From positions 1 through 64,000 of the forward strand of contig LQXN01000062.1 in NCBI GenBank assembly GCA_001648575.1: a stretch of 64,000 bases of DNA. Reading direction: 5' to 3'. How positions within the stretch are numbered: position 1 is the stretch's first letter; each line of letters begins with the position of its first letter. Below, piece by piece: positions 16,126 to 24,908 of this stretch. This DNA is from Sutcliffiella horikoshii DSM 8719 (lineage in GTDB: Bacteria > Bacillota > Bacilli > Bacillales > Bacillaceae_I). A program made the position numbers and the translations under genes. The notes beneath the pieces are model-generated. The model was not told where the DNA came from and did no database searches. It was given only the letters and a program-made list of their open reading frames with translations.

Positions 16126-16362
16126 TTATGTACAGCACGCTACAGCTTTATTCAAACTCTTCTTTTCGATTAATACACTACCATTTTCATCAATGATAAA
16201 ATCAATCTTTGCCTTTGATAGTCTCTCTATAGCCGAATCAATTGACTCCTGAGACTGCGTTGACTTATCTGCCCATAAAAGGTCGAAGGATTTTGGTTCA
16301 GAACTACAACCAGTCATTATTATCGAAAGAATCATGAAAGTATTTAACAATTTAAACTTCAT
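16126..16362 (-). CDS. Small lipoprotein, 78 residues
   Basis: The signal peptide ends in lipobox MTGC with lipidated Cys19, so the mature 60-residue protein is membrane anchored outside the cell. It contains SQESIDSAIERLSKAKIDF and FIIDENGSVLIEKKSLNKA, a short alpha-beta pattern as in other Bacillus lipoproteins whose C-terminal part covers one half of a repeat domain. The tail ends in CCT. GAGGAG lies 8 nt before the ATG. It is enclosed by two type-B hairpins. Confidence 0.75.
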   Translation of the reverse strand: MKFKLLNTFMILSIIMTGCSSEPKSFDLLWADKSTQSQESIDSAIERLSKAKIDFIIDENGSVLIEKKSLNKAVACCT

Positions 16363-16461
16363 GTTTTATCTCCTCGTATTTTACTTAAATAACAAATAAT
16401 TCTTTAATCTAATCTAACTTTACCTATTTTTCGGTTTTCTTCTTCAACTATCCTGCCCAAT

Positions 16462-16507
16462 TCTTAAGTAAGGAGCGACCCACTATGCTGCAATCGCTCC
16501 CAGATTG
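16462..16507 (-). terminator. Type-B spacer hairpin after the four-helix membrane protein
   Basis: GGAGCGAC and ATCGCTCC form the stem around CCACTATGCTGCA, flanked by CTTAAGTAA and the common AGATTGTTGAA. Confidence 0.65.
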
Positions 16508-16517
16508 TTGAATAAGT

Positions 16518-17018
16518 TCAAAAATCATTTGTTGCCTGGTTTCTAAATTTTATAAATTTGTCAATACGCAGATAAATCAAACTAACTAAAAAACCAACAA
16601 TCAAACCAAATACTACTGCAAAGCCACTCCATTGAAAAATACCGCCCATTATAATATCATTCCAAAATACATTTTTCCAATTTTCCCAGAAAAATGGCTC
16701 ATTTTTATTAGAAATATGAAGTTCTGGTCTAGTTGAAATCCCTATAATCCCTAACTGAATGGCATTGTAAAAATAATAAAAAATAATTGATACGAGCCAA
16801 GTTGATGAACTCGCAAAAGCTGCTCTCACTTTCGATTTAGAAAATCGGGCTTCATAAATAGCTATTGGAACTATAGGCACTAACCAAACACCATAAGTGA
16901 GTATAGTCCATAAAGTCTCTCCTTGTGTTAGCATACGGGATATGAAACTATGGAAGTAAAAATCAAAAACACCAAATATAAGTCCAATTGCAATATAAAT
17001 GAACCAACGTATTTTCAA
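16518..17018 (-). CDS. Integral membrane protein with four helices, 166 residues
   Basis: Hydrophobic segments lie at about residues 5-22, 38-55, 70-90 and 122-150. The loop between the third and last contains IGISTRPELHISN and FFWENWKNVFW, rich in aromatic residues. No family is recognised. TTG at 17018 is chosen because GAGAGGTG lies 8 nt upstream; GTG at 17027 overlaps that site. P element 5 lies 116 nt upstream. Confidence 0.7.
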   Translation of the reverse strand: MKIRWFIYIAIGLIFGVFDFYFHSFISRMLTQGETLWTILTYGVWLVPIVPIAIYEARFSKSKVRAAFASSSTWLVSIIFYYFYNAIQLGIIGISTRPELHISNKNEPFFWENWKNVFWNDIIMGGIFQWSGFAVVFGLIVGFLVSLIYLRIDKFIKFRNQATNDF

Positions 17019-17125
17019 TAAATTCACACCTCTCTTTGGATTTACTCACATACCATTTTTTTCATTATCAGCCAACAATCATTGAAAGAAAACCATTTCT
17101 TATTCCACTATTCAGCCCTATTGCT

Positions 17126-17162
17126 TAATACCAATTATTTCAAAAACAAGTGATAAACTCAA
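17126..17162 (-). promoter_or_regulatory. P element 5 for the four-helix membrane protein
   Basis: On the minus strand TTGAGT (17157-17162), 17 nt, AATAAT (17134-17139), TGA before the -10 box, TGGTATTA after it. Confidence 0.7.
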
Positions 17163-17189
17163 TCATTTATTTTCATTCAAAATAAAAAG

Positions 17190-17218
17190 TCACGCTCAAA
17201 TTTGAACGTGATTTTTTA
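17190..17218. terminator. Palindromic bidirectional hairpin
   Basis: TCACGCTCAAA and TTTGAACGTGA pair almost fully and are followed by TTTTTTAAA; the opposite strand also has a T-run. Confidence 0.65.
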
Positions 17219-17329
17219 AACGTGTTTGCTATAGAGATACTCTTCTTATGAGATAACTCTAGGGTAATGTCAGCCTATTCCTAAACTTCTCCCTCTAACC
17301 TATTCTTTTGCAATTTATCCAATTAAATA

Positions 17330-17376
17330 AAATTAGCCCTTGTTCATGGATCGCGCCCGATTCTTGAATAACAGTA
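17330..17376 (-). terminator. Orphan T element
   Basis: ATTAGCCCTTGTTCATGGAT and CGCGCCCGATTCTTGAATA match the T family, but no leftward gene ends near it. It may mark a lost unit. Confidence 0.5.
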
Positions 17377-17499
17377 AATCGTTCATTATCTGGACTAAAT
17401 TCACAATAATGATTTCATAAGATTACTCATCTACCGTTCGAAAAGTCCAATGTATAACCACTTAAATCGGGGATAACCTATTCGATGGGGGTGTTAGAC

Positions 17500-17988
17500 A
17501 TGGGACGAAAATTTGAAAAAAACCTAATAAAATCGCTATATTTTTTTGGTATTGGTTCATTTATTTATTCCATTAAAAAACCACTTGCAAAGGACTGGCT
17601 CCTTGTTTTCTTTATAAAAAGTTATTATGCATCATTGGTCGATCAATTGGTTGTAAATAAAGGGTATGTTGAATATCCCACCCGAATTCCAAGTAAAGTG
17701 AAAACAAGCTTGTTGTTTGATTACATCCTTTTCCCACTTGCATGTGTCTTTTATAATCAACTCACTAAGGATTCTCGCATCCTTCAGTGCCTTTTAAAAG
17801 TTTTGTATTTCAGTGTACCAATGACTATTACGGAGCTGTGGCTAGAAAAAAATACACAGCTAGTGAAATATAAAAAGGGGTGGAATTGGATAACCACTTT
17901 TAATTCCCTTTCTTTTTCCTTTTTATTAGTCAGATTTTCAATGTCTGTTATAAGACGACTCTTCAATAATAAATACGATTTATCTTAG
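17500..17988 (+). CDS. CBO0543-like membrane protein
   Basis: This 162-residue membrane protein has four to five helices and the signature AKDWLLVFFIKSYYASLVD (about 28-46), FDYILFPLACVFYNQ and FSVPMTITELWLEK. It matches the CBO0543 family common in Bacillus, of unknown function. ATG at 17500 is chosen because GGGGGTG precedes it by 6 nt; the ATG at 17485 overlaps that site. A paralogue of similar length lies at 34909-35400. The gene is the first of the rightward block. Confidence 0.8.
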   Translation: MGRKFEKNLIKSLYFFGIGSFIYSIKKPLAKDWLLVFFIKSYYASLVDQLVVNKGYVEYPTRIPSKVKTSLLFDYILFPLACVFYNQLTKDSRILQCLLKVLYFSVPMTITELWLEKNTQLVKYKKGWNWITTFNSLSFSFLLVRFSMSVIRRLFNNKYDLS

Positions 17989-18210
17989 ACGTAGTTTCTT
18001 AATCAACAATAAGCGTAAAAATGTACTTCTACTTCCTTTCGGATAATAAGTTCAACAAGCGTTTCTGGTTGAACCTTTCTTTAGCTTCTTAATAAAAACC
18101 CCTCCTCCATTATAATATACAAATTCTATATAAAATTATTAAAGAATGTTTCCCACCTTTTTTGGAACAATACAATTGATTGTTATTAAGGATAAGGAGG
18201 TTAATTAGAA

Positions 18211-18456
18211 ATGGATAATCAAAAATTAGCCGATCATGAATCATTGGATTTACATGAAATTGTTAACTTTAAAACCCTTTGTTTAGCGAAATCAAAGCTA
18301 ATGCAGGGACTAGTATTTGATGATGATTTGAGAGCATTAATGAAAAAAGATGTGGAACAATCCATACAAGCGCTTGAAGAATTACAGGCAGTTTATCAAC
18401 GGGCACCTTTTGAAGCCCCTGTTCCTCAAAACCGTCCAACTCCAATAGTAAATTAA
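18211..18456 (+). CDS. yraG: CotF-related spore protein, YraG-like
   Basis: This 81-residue protein ([20 protein letters not shown] then [15 protein letters not shown]) is the short half of a CotF-type domain. Gene order with the next four genes equals the Bacillus subtilis yraG-yraF-adhB-yraE-yraD cluster, which is expressed in sporulation. The product probably joins the spore coat or the forespore compartment. AAGGAGG lies 10 nt before the ATG. A possible sporulation-type promoter lies in the AT-rich 60 bp before it, but I cannot assign its boxes with confidence. Confidence 0.85.
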   Translation: MDNQKLADHESLDLHEIVNFKTLCLAKSKLMQGLVFDDDLRALMKKDVEQSIQALEELQAVYQRAPFEAPVPQNRPTPIVN

Positions 18457-18473
18457 AAAAGGAGGCAAATTCG

Positions 18474-18842
18474 TTGAACAATGACTATTTAGATCCAATA
18501 AACTCGCTACACATGCCCGAGCTGGCAGATACCACACTTGCGATGGACTTACTTATTCGTGCCAAAGAAGGTGTGCGCAATATTGCTGTTGCCTTAACAG
18601 AGGCTGCATCACCTGATGTTCGAACCCTCTTACGTAAACAATTGATGCAAGGTATTGCCATGCACCAAGAAATCACAGAACTAATGATTAATAAAAAATG
18701 GTTCCATCCATACGAACTAAGTGAACAGTATAAACTAGATCAACTCTCTGCCAACAACACAATAAAGATTAGCAAAATGAACTTATTTCCTGTTGAGAGC
18801 AATAGAAAAGGTATGTTTGATCGGACACCTGATGATCACTAA
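18474..18842 (+). CDS. yraF: CotF-domain spore coat protein, YraF-like
   Basis: This 122-residue protein has the CotF four-helix pattern [37 protein letters not shown] and [19 protein letters not shown]. CotF-type proteins bind iron-free helical bundles in the coat; the function is structural as far as known. TTG at 18474 follows AAAGGAGG by 8 nt. It lies 17 bp after yraG and 18 bp before adhB, so one transcript is likely. Confidence 0.85.
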   Translation: MNNDYLDPINSLHMPELADTTLAMDLLIRAKEGVRNIAVALTEAASPDVRTLLRKQLMQGIAMHQEITELMINKKWFHPYELSEQYKLDQLSANNTIKISKMNLFPVESNRKGMFDRTPDDH

Positions 18843-18860
18843 CACTGGAGGCTGTAACCA

Positions 18861-19997
18861 ATGAAGGCAGTAACGTATCAAGGTATTAAAAATGTTGTAG
18901 TTAAAGAAGTTCCAGACCCAAAGATTGAAAAAGCAGATGATATGATTATTAAAGTAACAAGTACAGCTATATGTGGATCTGATTTACATTTAATCCATGG
19001 AATGATTCCAAATATGCAGGAAGACTATATTATCGGTCATGAACCGATGGGGATTGTGGAAGAGGTTGGACCAAATGTTACGAAAGTAAAAAAAGGGGAT
19101 CGTGTTATTATTCCTTTTAACATTGCCTGCGGGGAATGCCTTTATTGTAAAAACCATCTGGAAAGCCAATGTGATAATTCTAATGATAATGGTGATATGG
19201 GTGCATATTTTGGATACTCGGGAACGACTGGTGGTTATCCAGGGGGACAGGCTGAATATTTACGTGTTCCGTTTGCCAATTTCACTCATTTTAAGATTCC
19301 AGAAACGTGTGAAGAACCAGATGAAAAATTATCTGTTATCGCTGACGCTATGACCACAGGTTTTTGGAGTGTTGACAATGCTGGCGTTAAGGCTGGAGAT
19401 ACAGTCATTGTATTTGGTTGCGGTCCAGTTGGTCTTTTTGCTCAAAAATTTTGTTGGTTAAAAGGAGCAAAGCGTGTGATTGCAGTTGATTATGTCGACT
19501 ATCGTTTGCAACACGCCAAACGTACCAACAAAGTTGAAATTGTTAATTTCGAACATTTTGAAAATGTGGGAATGCATTTGAAAGAAATAACGAAGGGCGG
19601 CGCGGATGTTGTCATTGATGCAGTTGGTATGGACGGTAAAATGACTGATATGGAGTTCCTTGCTAGCGGAATGAAGCTTCAAGGAGGAGCGTTAAGTCCG
19701 TTCATAATGGCATCACAATCAGTGCGTAAAGGCGGGACAATTCAAGTTACAGGCGTTTACGGCGGCAGATATAATGGTTTCCCTTTTGGAGATATTATGC
19801 AGCGAAATATCAATATTCGCTCCGGTCAAGCTCCTGTCATCCACTATATGCCATACATGTTTGAATTGGTAACAACCGGTAAGATTGACCCGGGTGATGT
19901 CGTAAGTCATGTACTTCCTCTTAGTGAAGCGAAACATGGCTATGAAATTTTTGACACAAAAATGGATGAATGTATTAAAGTCGTGTTGAAACCTTAA
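18861..19997 (+). CDS. adhB: Zinc-dependent alcohol dehydrogenase AdhB
   Basis: This 378-residue medium-chain dehydrogenase has the catalytic-zinc ligands Cys in TAICGSDLHLIHG and GHEPMG, the structural-zinc cysteines in ACGECLYCKNHLESQCD, and the Rossmann motif VFGCGPVGLFAQ. The N-terminal two thirds match the glutathione-independent formaldehyde dehydrogenase-like branch of the family, with insertion loop YFGYSGTTGGYPGGQ. It should oxidise an alcohol or aldehyde with NAD. Its place between coat-protein genes copies the B. subtilis arrangement and suggests a spore-related role. GGAGG lies upstream of the ATG. Confidence 0.9.
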   Translation: MKAVTYQGIKNVVVKEVPDPKIEKADDMIIKVTSTAICGSDLHLIHGMIPNMQEDYIIGHEPMGIVEEVGPNVTKVKKGDRVIIPFNIACGECLYCKNHLESQCDNSNDNGDMGAYFGYSGTTGGYPGGQAEYLRVPFANFTHFKIPETCEEPDEKLSVIADAMTTGFWSVDNAGVKAGDTVIVFGCGPVGLFAQKFCWLKGAKRVIAVDYVDYRLQHAKRTNKVEIVNFEHFENVGMHLKEITKGGADVVIDAVGMDGKMTDMEFLASGMKLQGGALSPFIMASQSVRKGGTIQVTGVYGGRYNGFPFGDIMQRNINIRSGQAPVIHYMPYMFELVTTGKIDPGDVVSHVLPLSEAKHGYEIFDTKMDECIKVVLKP

Positions 19998-20015
19998 GAA
20001 AGGAGGTATGAAAAA

Positions 20016-20210
20016 ATGAACTATGCCTTGCATGAAGTTCTTGAGGTCCATGAGATGGCTGCATTCAAGACCAATTGTCTGACTAAGTCCAAAACAATGA
20101 GAGCCTTAGTGTCAGATCCGGTATTAAAAGATATTATGCAGCAAGACATTGATGTATCTACCATACAATTACAAGAATATGCTTCTATCCTTTCCAACGC
20201 TAAGCAGTAA
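20016..20210 (+). CDS. yraE: CotF-related spore protein, YraE-like
   Basis: This 64-residue protein is the second YraG-type short domain (LHEVLEVHEMAAFKTNCLT, then KSKTMRALVSDPVLKDIM), with the same KTxCLxKSK core as the product of the first gene. AAAGGAGG lies 11 nt before the ATG. It belongs to the same presumed operon, 18 bp after adhB and 12 bp before yraD. Confidence 0.85.
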   Translation: MNYALHEVLEVHEMAAFKTNCLTKSKTMRALVSDPVLKDIMQQDIDVSTIQLQEYASILSNAKQ

Positions 20211-20222
20211 ATTAGGAGATGA

Positions 20223-20528
20223 ATGAACATGAATCCAATCATTGAAAATATAACTGGCATGAACGCACTATCGGATCAAGTGGTTGCAATGGATTTATTG
20301 ATTTCAGCAAAGAGTGGAGTTAGAAACTACGCTATGGCCGTTACAGAATCAGGAACGCCAGAAATCAAAGAAATGCTTACTAACCATTTAACGGCAGCTA
20401 TTGATTTGCATGAACAACTTTCCTTATATATGCAAGAAAAAGGCTGGTACCACGCTTTTGATACAAACGAACAAATCCATTTAGATTTAAAGAATATCGA
20501 TACAGCATTGAACTTACCCACTCTATAA
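20223..20528 (+). CDS. yraD: CotF-domain spore coat protein, YraD-like
   Basis: This 101-residue CotF-type helical protein (VVAMDLLISAKSGVRNYAM; TNHLTAAIDLHEQLSLYM; EKGWYHAFDTNEQI) parallels the second gene of the cluster. AGGAG lies upstream; the second ATG at 20229 is an equally good start. It is the last gene before a strong hairpin at 20535-20585. Confidence 0.85.
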   Translation: MNMNPIIENITGMNALSDQVVAMDLLISAKSGVRNYAMAVTESGTPEIKEMLTNHLTAAIDLHEQLSLYMQEKGWYHAFDTNEQIHLDLKNIDTALNLPTL

Positions 20529-20534
20529 AAATAA

Positions 20535-20585
20535 AATAGGAGCAGTTTATGATTGGATTAACAACCTAAACTGCTCCTAACAAAA
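20535..20585. terminator. Strong hairpin ending the coat/adhB operon
   Basis: TAGGAGCAGTTTA and TAAACTGCTCCTA form a perfect 13-bp stem with an 18-nt loop. Only on the minus strand does a good T-run follow, so it also ends the leftward MRJP-like gene. Confidence 0.75.
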
Positions 20586-20647
20586 TAAAAATTTACTTAT
20601 GACCGCAATTTTTTTACAATTAAAAACTCGAAATTTATTTTGTATTA

Positions 20648-21742
20648 TTAAATGGTAGGAGCAGGAAATTCACCTATTTTCATTCGAAGTAAACTATACG
20701 GTTTTTCTCGCAGGTCTTCTCCATAATGAAATCTTGCCTGCCGATGTAATTGGTTCACAATGACATATAAGTATTCATCCGGACCAATCGAAAAAGTATC
20801 CGGCCATAAAATTCTCGGGTCATGTGCGATGGTTTCCATTGTCCCATTCGGCCATATTTTTCGAATACTATTATTCTCATAATCTCCAGCATAAACGGTA
20901 CCCTTTATATCTGTAATCATTCCATCAGATGCACCTTTTTCTCCCCAATACTCCACATGATAAGGTAAATCCTTGTCCGGAATACTTCTGTCTCTCAGGG
21001 CTTCTGTCTGGATCGAGAATAGATGACGACTTGTTAGTGGACAAAAAAACAATACCTTTCCATCAGGAGAAATCGCTATACCATCAGACGCCAATCTAAA
21101 TGGAGATGTTGAACCATCTTTGTTTCGGTTCATCAAAATTTCACCTTCTACTTTCGGTATAAAATATGGATCAGGTGAAGTTGAATTTGCTCCATTTAAT
21201 CGTCTAAACGCGTTTCCATTTTCTAAATCTACAACGATTATAGCTCCTGGTCCTTTGGAAGATGAATCCGTTATATAGGCATAACCCGCTTTTCCAACAC
21301 GAAAATCAAATCGGACATCATTCAGATAAGTTGTTGGCAGGACAACATCTTCTGTAAAGGTATACACTCTTTTAATTGTATTGGTTTTCAGATCAACTGC
21401 TACTAATCTTGCCCCACCAATAATGGGTTCAGAAAAATTGGGTGCCGCTGTATCTAATACCCAAAGCATTCCCCTTCCATCCGCAACTACACTTTGGACA
21501 CTGATGAAACTCTTTGTGGTATTCTCAGGGTTAACCAAATTGGTTTGTAAGTTAGGATAAGGCTGCAATTTATCCTCAACAATTTCCGCAACCGTAAATT
21601 TAACATCATCTCCCCATTTTGGAAAACAAATGAAAATACGACCAGTTTCCGAAACACTAACACCTGTAGGCATAGCCCCATAAAATATATGAACTAGTTC
21701 AAATTCACCGAAATATTTTTCACTGGGTAAGATAGGTTTCAT
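20648..21742 (-). CDS. Major royal jelly/yellow-related beta-propeller protein
   Basis: This 364-residue protein has a six-bladed propeller pattern with MPTGVSVSETGRIFICFPKW at the start, DGRGMLWVLDTAAPN, YLNDVRFDF, AYITDSSSKGPGAIIVVDL and SDGIAISPDGKVLFFCPL, matching bacterial members of the MRJP/yellow family. No signal peptide is seen. Related bacterial proteins are gluconolactonase-like sugar-binding or lactone-hydrolysing proteins, but activity is unknown. ATG at 21742 follows AGGAGG by 5 nt; a longer frame from 21760 starts upstream of that site. A hairpin lies downstream. Confidence 0.8.
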   Translation of the reverse strand: MKPILPSEKYFGEFELVHIFYGAMPTGVSVSETGRIFICFPKWGDDVKFTVAEIVEDKLQPYPNLQTNLVNPENTTKSFISVQSVVADGRGMLWVLDTAAPNFSEPIIGGARLVAVDLKTNTIKRVYTFTEDVVLPTTYLNDVRFDFRVGKAGYAYITDSSSKGPGAIIVVDLENGNAFRRLNGANSTSPDPYFIPKVEGEILMNRNKDGSTSPFRLASDGIAISPDGKVLFFCPLTSRHLFSIQTEALRDRSIPDKDLPYHVEYWGEKGASDGMITDIKGTVYAGDYENNSIRKIWPNGTMETIAHDPRILWPDTFSIGPDEYLYVIVNQLHRQARFHYGEDLREKPYSLLRMKIGEFPAPTI

Positions 21743-22173
21743 AATATCCTCCTCAAGCAACCCGGATATCTCCTATATATGATGTAAGTTTTTTCTAGTG
21801 CATGTATTTTAATAAGTTTTCTATACAAATAATGGTTGAATTGATGGTTTTGATATTTAATTTAAATTGAATTTTGTAAAGAAATTTACTTTTACTAATA
21901 TTAGGTAAACCTACTCCTTTCATGATGATTATTGTATATTATTCATCACTTACTTGGTTGTAGAGGTACTTCTTTACCCAATACCATACCAAAAGCAGAT
22001 GCCTATTCTTCTGAAGTTAAAAACATTTGGTACTTGTGCGAAGTATAAGCAGCTTTGTATAACGAGTTGTTTCATTAAATGGCCCTAAAATGAAAAGTGA
22101 GCGCCACTTCTTGTTGCAGAATGGCGCTCGATTGTGGAAGACTCGATTTCAATATAATAATACATTTCTTCAA
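21743..22173. other. Intergenic spacer with a strong T element
   Basis: The only structure I see is the T element at 22098-22131 at the right end, belonging to the MBL-fold gene. The remaining 350 bp are AT-rich without a gene or P element. Confidence 0.5.
22098..22131 (-). terminator. T element with perfect stem after the MBL-fold gene
   Basis: GAGCGCCA and TGGCGCTC form a perfect stem with TTCT/AGAA inside and loop GCAACA. AATCG before the stem and an A/T tract after it match the T family. Confidence 0.75.
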
Positions 22174-22881
22174 CTATACAAACTGACCCTGGATGAGGTC
22201 TGATAAGAAAGAATCCACATCATCCTTAATCACAACCCCATGCCCTGTACAAAGGATACTTGGCCTAATCTCCCTAAGTTTCTTAAGCCCTTGCATAAAC
22301 AACTCAAAATGGTGCTTACTTCTCATCTCTTCGTTTTTTGCCCACTCCGAGATGAACTTTACATATTTATCCTTCATTTCTTTCCCATTGCCCGCAACTT
22401 TTTCATTTGGCAAAGGCTCACCAAAGAAACAAAGGTGGTCCCCACAAAACAGCACACCACTTTCTTGATGAAAAAGAGCAACAGAGCCTGGAGTATGATG
22501 ACCTAGGAAGATACACTCCAACCCGTTGATAGCCTCACCATTATCAGGGAGCGTTCCTGTAAGATTGGTTTTAAGATTTTCCGGCACCAGACTGAGATCT
22601 TCACTATGAATATAACTTTTTATGTTTTCTAAGAAGGAAAGTCCGCCGATGTGGTCTTTGTGACCGTGAGTAGCTATGAATGCGAAAATCTCTTCTTTTT
22701 TTAGATTGATTTCTGCCAAGGAGGTTTCTAGGTAATCAAAGTGCTCCTCTTTACCAGAATCAATAAGTGTGTATCCATTATCTCCCATCACTAAATAACA
22801 GTTATTATAGGAATTCCACGATTCATCCCATAAGAGAAAGCCATACACATGATCCGTTATTTTTTCAAAGTAGTATTTCAA
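22174..22881 (-). CDS. Metallo-beta-lactamase-fold hydrolase
   Basis: This 235-residue protein has THGHKDHIGG (HxHxDH zinc ligands, about residues 71-77), the later ligands in GHHTPGSVALFH, GVLFCGDHLCF and ILCTGHG. It is a single-domain MBL-fold hydrolase of the glyoxalase II-like type, cytoplasmic, substrate unknown. TTG at 22881 follows GGGAGGGG with 6 nt. It ends before a strong T element. Confidence 0.85.
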   Translation of the reverse strand: MKYYFEKITDHVYGFLLWDESWNSYNNCYLVMGDNGYTLIDSGKEEHFDYLETSLAEINLKKEEIFAFIATHGHKDHIGGLSFLENIKSYIHSEDLSLVPENLKTNLTGTLPDNGEAINGLECIFLGHHTPGSVALFHQESGVLFCGDHLCFFGEPLPNEKVAGNGKEMKDKYVKFISEWAKNEEMRSKHHFELFMQGLKKLREIRPSILCTGHGVVIKDDVDSFLSDLIQGQFV

Positions 22882-22965
22882 AAAAACCCCTCCCTGTTTA
22901 CACTCCGGAAAACTCCTCTTTCAACAAAGAATACATTTATCACTCCAGTTACCTAAAGATGAATT

Positions 22966-23202
22966 TCAAGGATTAATACTTTCACTAACATATAACCTAT
23001 CTATAAGTCGGTCTATTTTCTTTGAAATTCTTATTTGTAATACGATTATATGAATTAAAAAACCCACTACAATTCCAACTAAAGGTGCGAAAAATCCAAT
23101 AAAAAATGCTACTATTAATGTTGGTACTATGTACCCCAAAAGTACTATCATTTTGTTTATCCCCATTTTATTTACTGCATTCTTTATATTGATTGCTGCC
23201 AT
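22966..23202 (-). CDS. Small membrane protein, up to 78 residues
   Basis: Two hydrophobic segments (about 18-35 and 38-56 of the long form) and a charged tail (RISKKIDRLIDRLYVSE) are visible. The ATG at 23202 has no ribosome binding site and lies only 15 nt past the -10 box of P element 6, so it would be almost leaderless. The ATG 17 codons in (23151) follows GGGG by 9 nt and would give a 61-residue protein beginning MIVLLGYIV. The choice between them is open. No function is assigned. Confidence 0.6.
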   Translation of the reverse strand: MAAINIKNAVNKMGINKMIVLLGYIVPTLIVAFFIGFFAPLVGIVVGFLIHIIVLQIRISKKIDRLIDRLYVSESINP

Positions 23203-23210
23203 ATTGTTTT

Positions 23211-23246
23211 AATACCAATTATTTCATATTCTAAAAATTCCTACAA
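23211..23246 (-). promoter_or_regulatory. P element 6
   Basis: On the minus strand TTGTAG (23241-23246), 17 nt, AATAAT (23218-23223), TGA before it, TGGTATTA after it. Confidence 0.75.
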
Positions 23247-23271
23247 TAAATTATTTTTCATCCACGCAAAA

Positions 23272-23318
23272 AAAGAGCTCTAATCCTTGTTATAGGATTG
23301 CGCCCTTTTATGGAATAG
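23272..23318 (-). terminator. T element after the PdxH-like gene
   Basis: On the plus strand AGAGCTCTAATCC, loop TTGTTATA, GGATTGCGCCCT pair, with an A7 run upstream that becomes the minus-strand U-tract. P element 6 follows directly in gene direction. Confidence 0.7.
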
Positions 23319-23365
23319 ACTTTCGGAAGAGTTGTCTCCGATATTACTTTTTAAGTTGTTGTAAA

Positions 23366-24019
23366 CTATGGCCACAGAAGTTCTTTGATCCATGCGTTAT
23401 TTTCCATTCGATACAATAAGCGTATATGCTTCCTTTCTCTATCTCCCTGCCAAAATTCCACCTCACTTGCTGTTACTTTATATAAACACCAATTAGGGTC
23501 TACTGAATTAGGTTCACTTTTCATTCGCTCAATTTGCTGTATAAATGATTCCTCTAAGACTTTACTATCGGTCAATACTTTACTTTGTTTTCCTAGAAGA
23601 GCAATTGCTCGTGCAACTTCCCCTCTTTCTAAAAAATCCTTTGCACTTTGCTCTTCTCCTACCCTCAATGAGGTTCCTCGTATTCGAACCTGCCTACCAA
23701 TCAAAGACCAATAAAAAGTTAAAGAAACATTTGGATTCATCTTCAATTGTTGTCCCTTCTTACTGTTTGAGCTAGAAGCAAAGTACCATCCGTCTTCATC
23801 CATATTCTTTAAAATAAGTACTCTTGCATCAGGTTGCCCAAAACTATTGATGGTAGAAAGTGTCATGGAGTGAGGTTCATGAACTTCATTCTTTATAGCA
23901 ATATGAAACCATTCTTGAAAGAGATCATTTGGACTTGAAGGAACATTTGTAGGGTCAAATCTTGGAAATGGTCCTTCCAAAGATTTGAGGTTTCTTAGTA
24001 GCTTATGGGTATTCTTCAT
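23366..24019 (-). CDS. pdxH: Pyridoxamine 5'-phosphate oxidase-like flavoprotein
   Basis: This 217-residue protein matches PdxH along its length: RVLILKNMDEDGWYFASSSN, SKKGQQLKMNPNVSLTFYW (FMN phosphate binding), QVRIRGTSLRV and the C-terminal EFWQGDRERKHIRLLYR. PdxH oxidises pyridoxine or pyridoxamine 5'-phosphate to pyridoxal 5'-phosphate. Most Bacillus make the cofactor by PdxS/PdxT and lack PdxH, so a salvage enzyme here, or a PhzG-type relative, would be an acquired function. AAAAAGGAG lies 8 nt before the ATG. It is framed by T elements. Confidence 0.8.
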   Translation of the reverse strand: MKNTHKLLRNLKSLEGPFPRFDPTNVPSSPNDLFQEWFHIAIKNEVHEPHSMTLSTINSFGQPDARVLILKNMDEDGWYFASSSNSKKGQQLKMNPNVSLTFYWSLIGRQVRIRGTSLRVGEEQSAKDFLERGEVARAIALLGKQSKVLTDSKVLEESFIQQIERMKSEPNSVDPNWCLYKVTASEVEFWQGDRERKHIRLLYRMENNAWIKELLWP

Positions 24020-24070
24020 ATGTATACTCCTTTTTACTAATTTCTGCGTTCAAGAGAAAGGTAATTTATT

Positions 24071-24583
24071 TTATTTAATTTTTTTGGGTATTGTTAGACT
24101 CTTCCAATCAACGGACTTAATTTGTTTACCAATATAAACGATTTGTCCTATATGATAAGAATAATGGTACATGCTTTTTTCAATCGCTTCAATTACAGTA
24201 AGGGGATTATTACTATTGTATATTTCTTGAAGGAGATGTTCCTCATTAAGAGAATCTAATTCATTGATGAGAACATCCCATCCCTTATTCCATATCTCGT
24301 ATAACTCTTCACTAGTAAATATTGAATTTTCAAATTCTTCATCTCTATCTCTAAAAGGTTTTTCACCATCTGAAAATAAGAAAACTGTCCAACGTGAAAC
24401 CATATGCCCACTCATATGCTTCACGATTACGGCTATGCTATTAGAATTTTCGTTTGGTACCCAATAAAAAGATTCTTTATTAAGCTGTTCAAGTGTCTTT
24501 TCACCAATACTTTTCATTTCTTCGAATCGTGCTCTAATGACCTTCAAATATACAAAAGGAATTTCTTTATGGCTATATGACAT
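24071..24583 (-). CDS. DinB/DUF1572-like protein
   Basis: This 170-residue four-helix protein has the DinB-superfamily histidines: IVKHMSGHMVSRW (first two His) and MYHYSYHIGQIVYIGKQI (third His in the last helix). Such proteins bind a divalent metal; some are thiol transferases, most have unknown roles. ATG at 24583 is chosen, with AAAGGGG 9 nt before it. It lies 51 bp before the PdxH-like gene's upstream side and may be an independent unit. Confidence 0.8.
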   Translation of the reverse strand: MSYSHKEIPFVYLKVIRARFEEMKSIGEKTLEQLNKESFYWVPNENSNSIAVIVKHMSGHMVSRWTVFLFSDGEKPFRDRDEEFENSIFTSEELYEIWNKGWDVLINELDSLNEEHLLQEIYNSNNPLTVIEAIEKSMYHYSYHIGQIVYIGKQIKSVDWKSLTIPKKIK

Positions 24584-24908
24584 AATCAACAACCCCTTTA
24601 CGGTTTTAAATTTACGTACTCAATAACTATTCTCTAAACAAATCACTAATCCTTCTTGATCAAAACTAACTCGTTAGTTCAAAGAACTTCACAATCTCTA
24701 TAATATATTTTGAAATAATTATCTCATTGTTTTTAAAGCGTTCCTCAACAATCTGGCCCTTTCATGAAGAAAGACGCTTTCTTATTTCAGAAAAGCGCCC
24801 TTTAATGGTATAAGCCTTATTTATATCTATTAACTGAATTGCTTTATATTCCTTTGCAGAGATATCATAAACTTCGTTAAATATTTCCCTGTTCCCAATT
24901 ATCTGCAT
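24584..24908. other. Intergenic spacer with T-family hairpin
   Basis: It holds the GACGCTTTC/GAAAAGCGCC hairpin at 24766-24805 preceded by CAATCTGGCCC, which ends the sigma/anti-sigma operon. Nothing else is visible. Confidence 0.5.
24766..24805 (-). terminator. T-family hairpin after the anti-sigma gene
   Basis: In gene direction GGGCGCTTTTCTGAAAT and AAGAAAGCGTC pair around a short loop. It resembles the hairpins at 14456 and 39653. Confidence 0.6.

Larger units (their letters stand above)
17019..17499. other. Divergent intergenic region with P5, hairpin and orphan T element
   Basis: It contains P element 5, a palindromic terminator at 17190-17218 and an orphan T element at 17330-17376, with no gene between the last two. 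The array of leftward genes stops here and a rightward gene begins. Confidence 0.55.

Noticed and set aside
18120-18200. A defined sigma-G or sigma-K promoter before yraG
   Set aside because: Gene content suggests one, but no pair of boxes with correct spacing could be fixed by eye.
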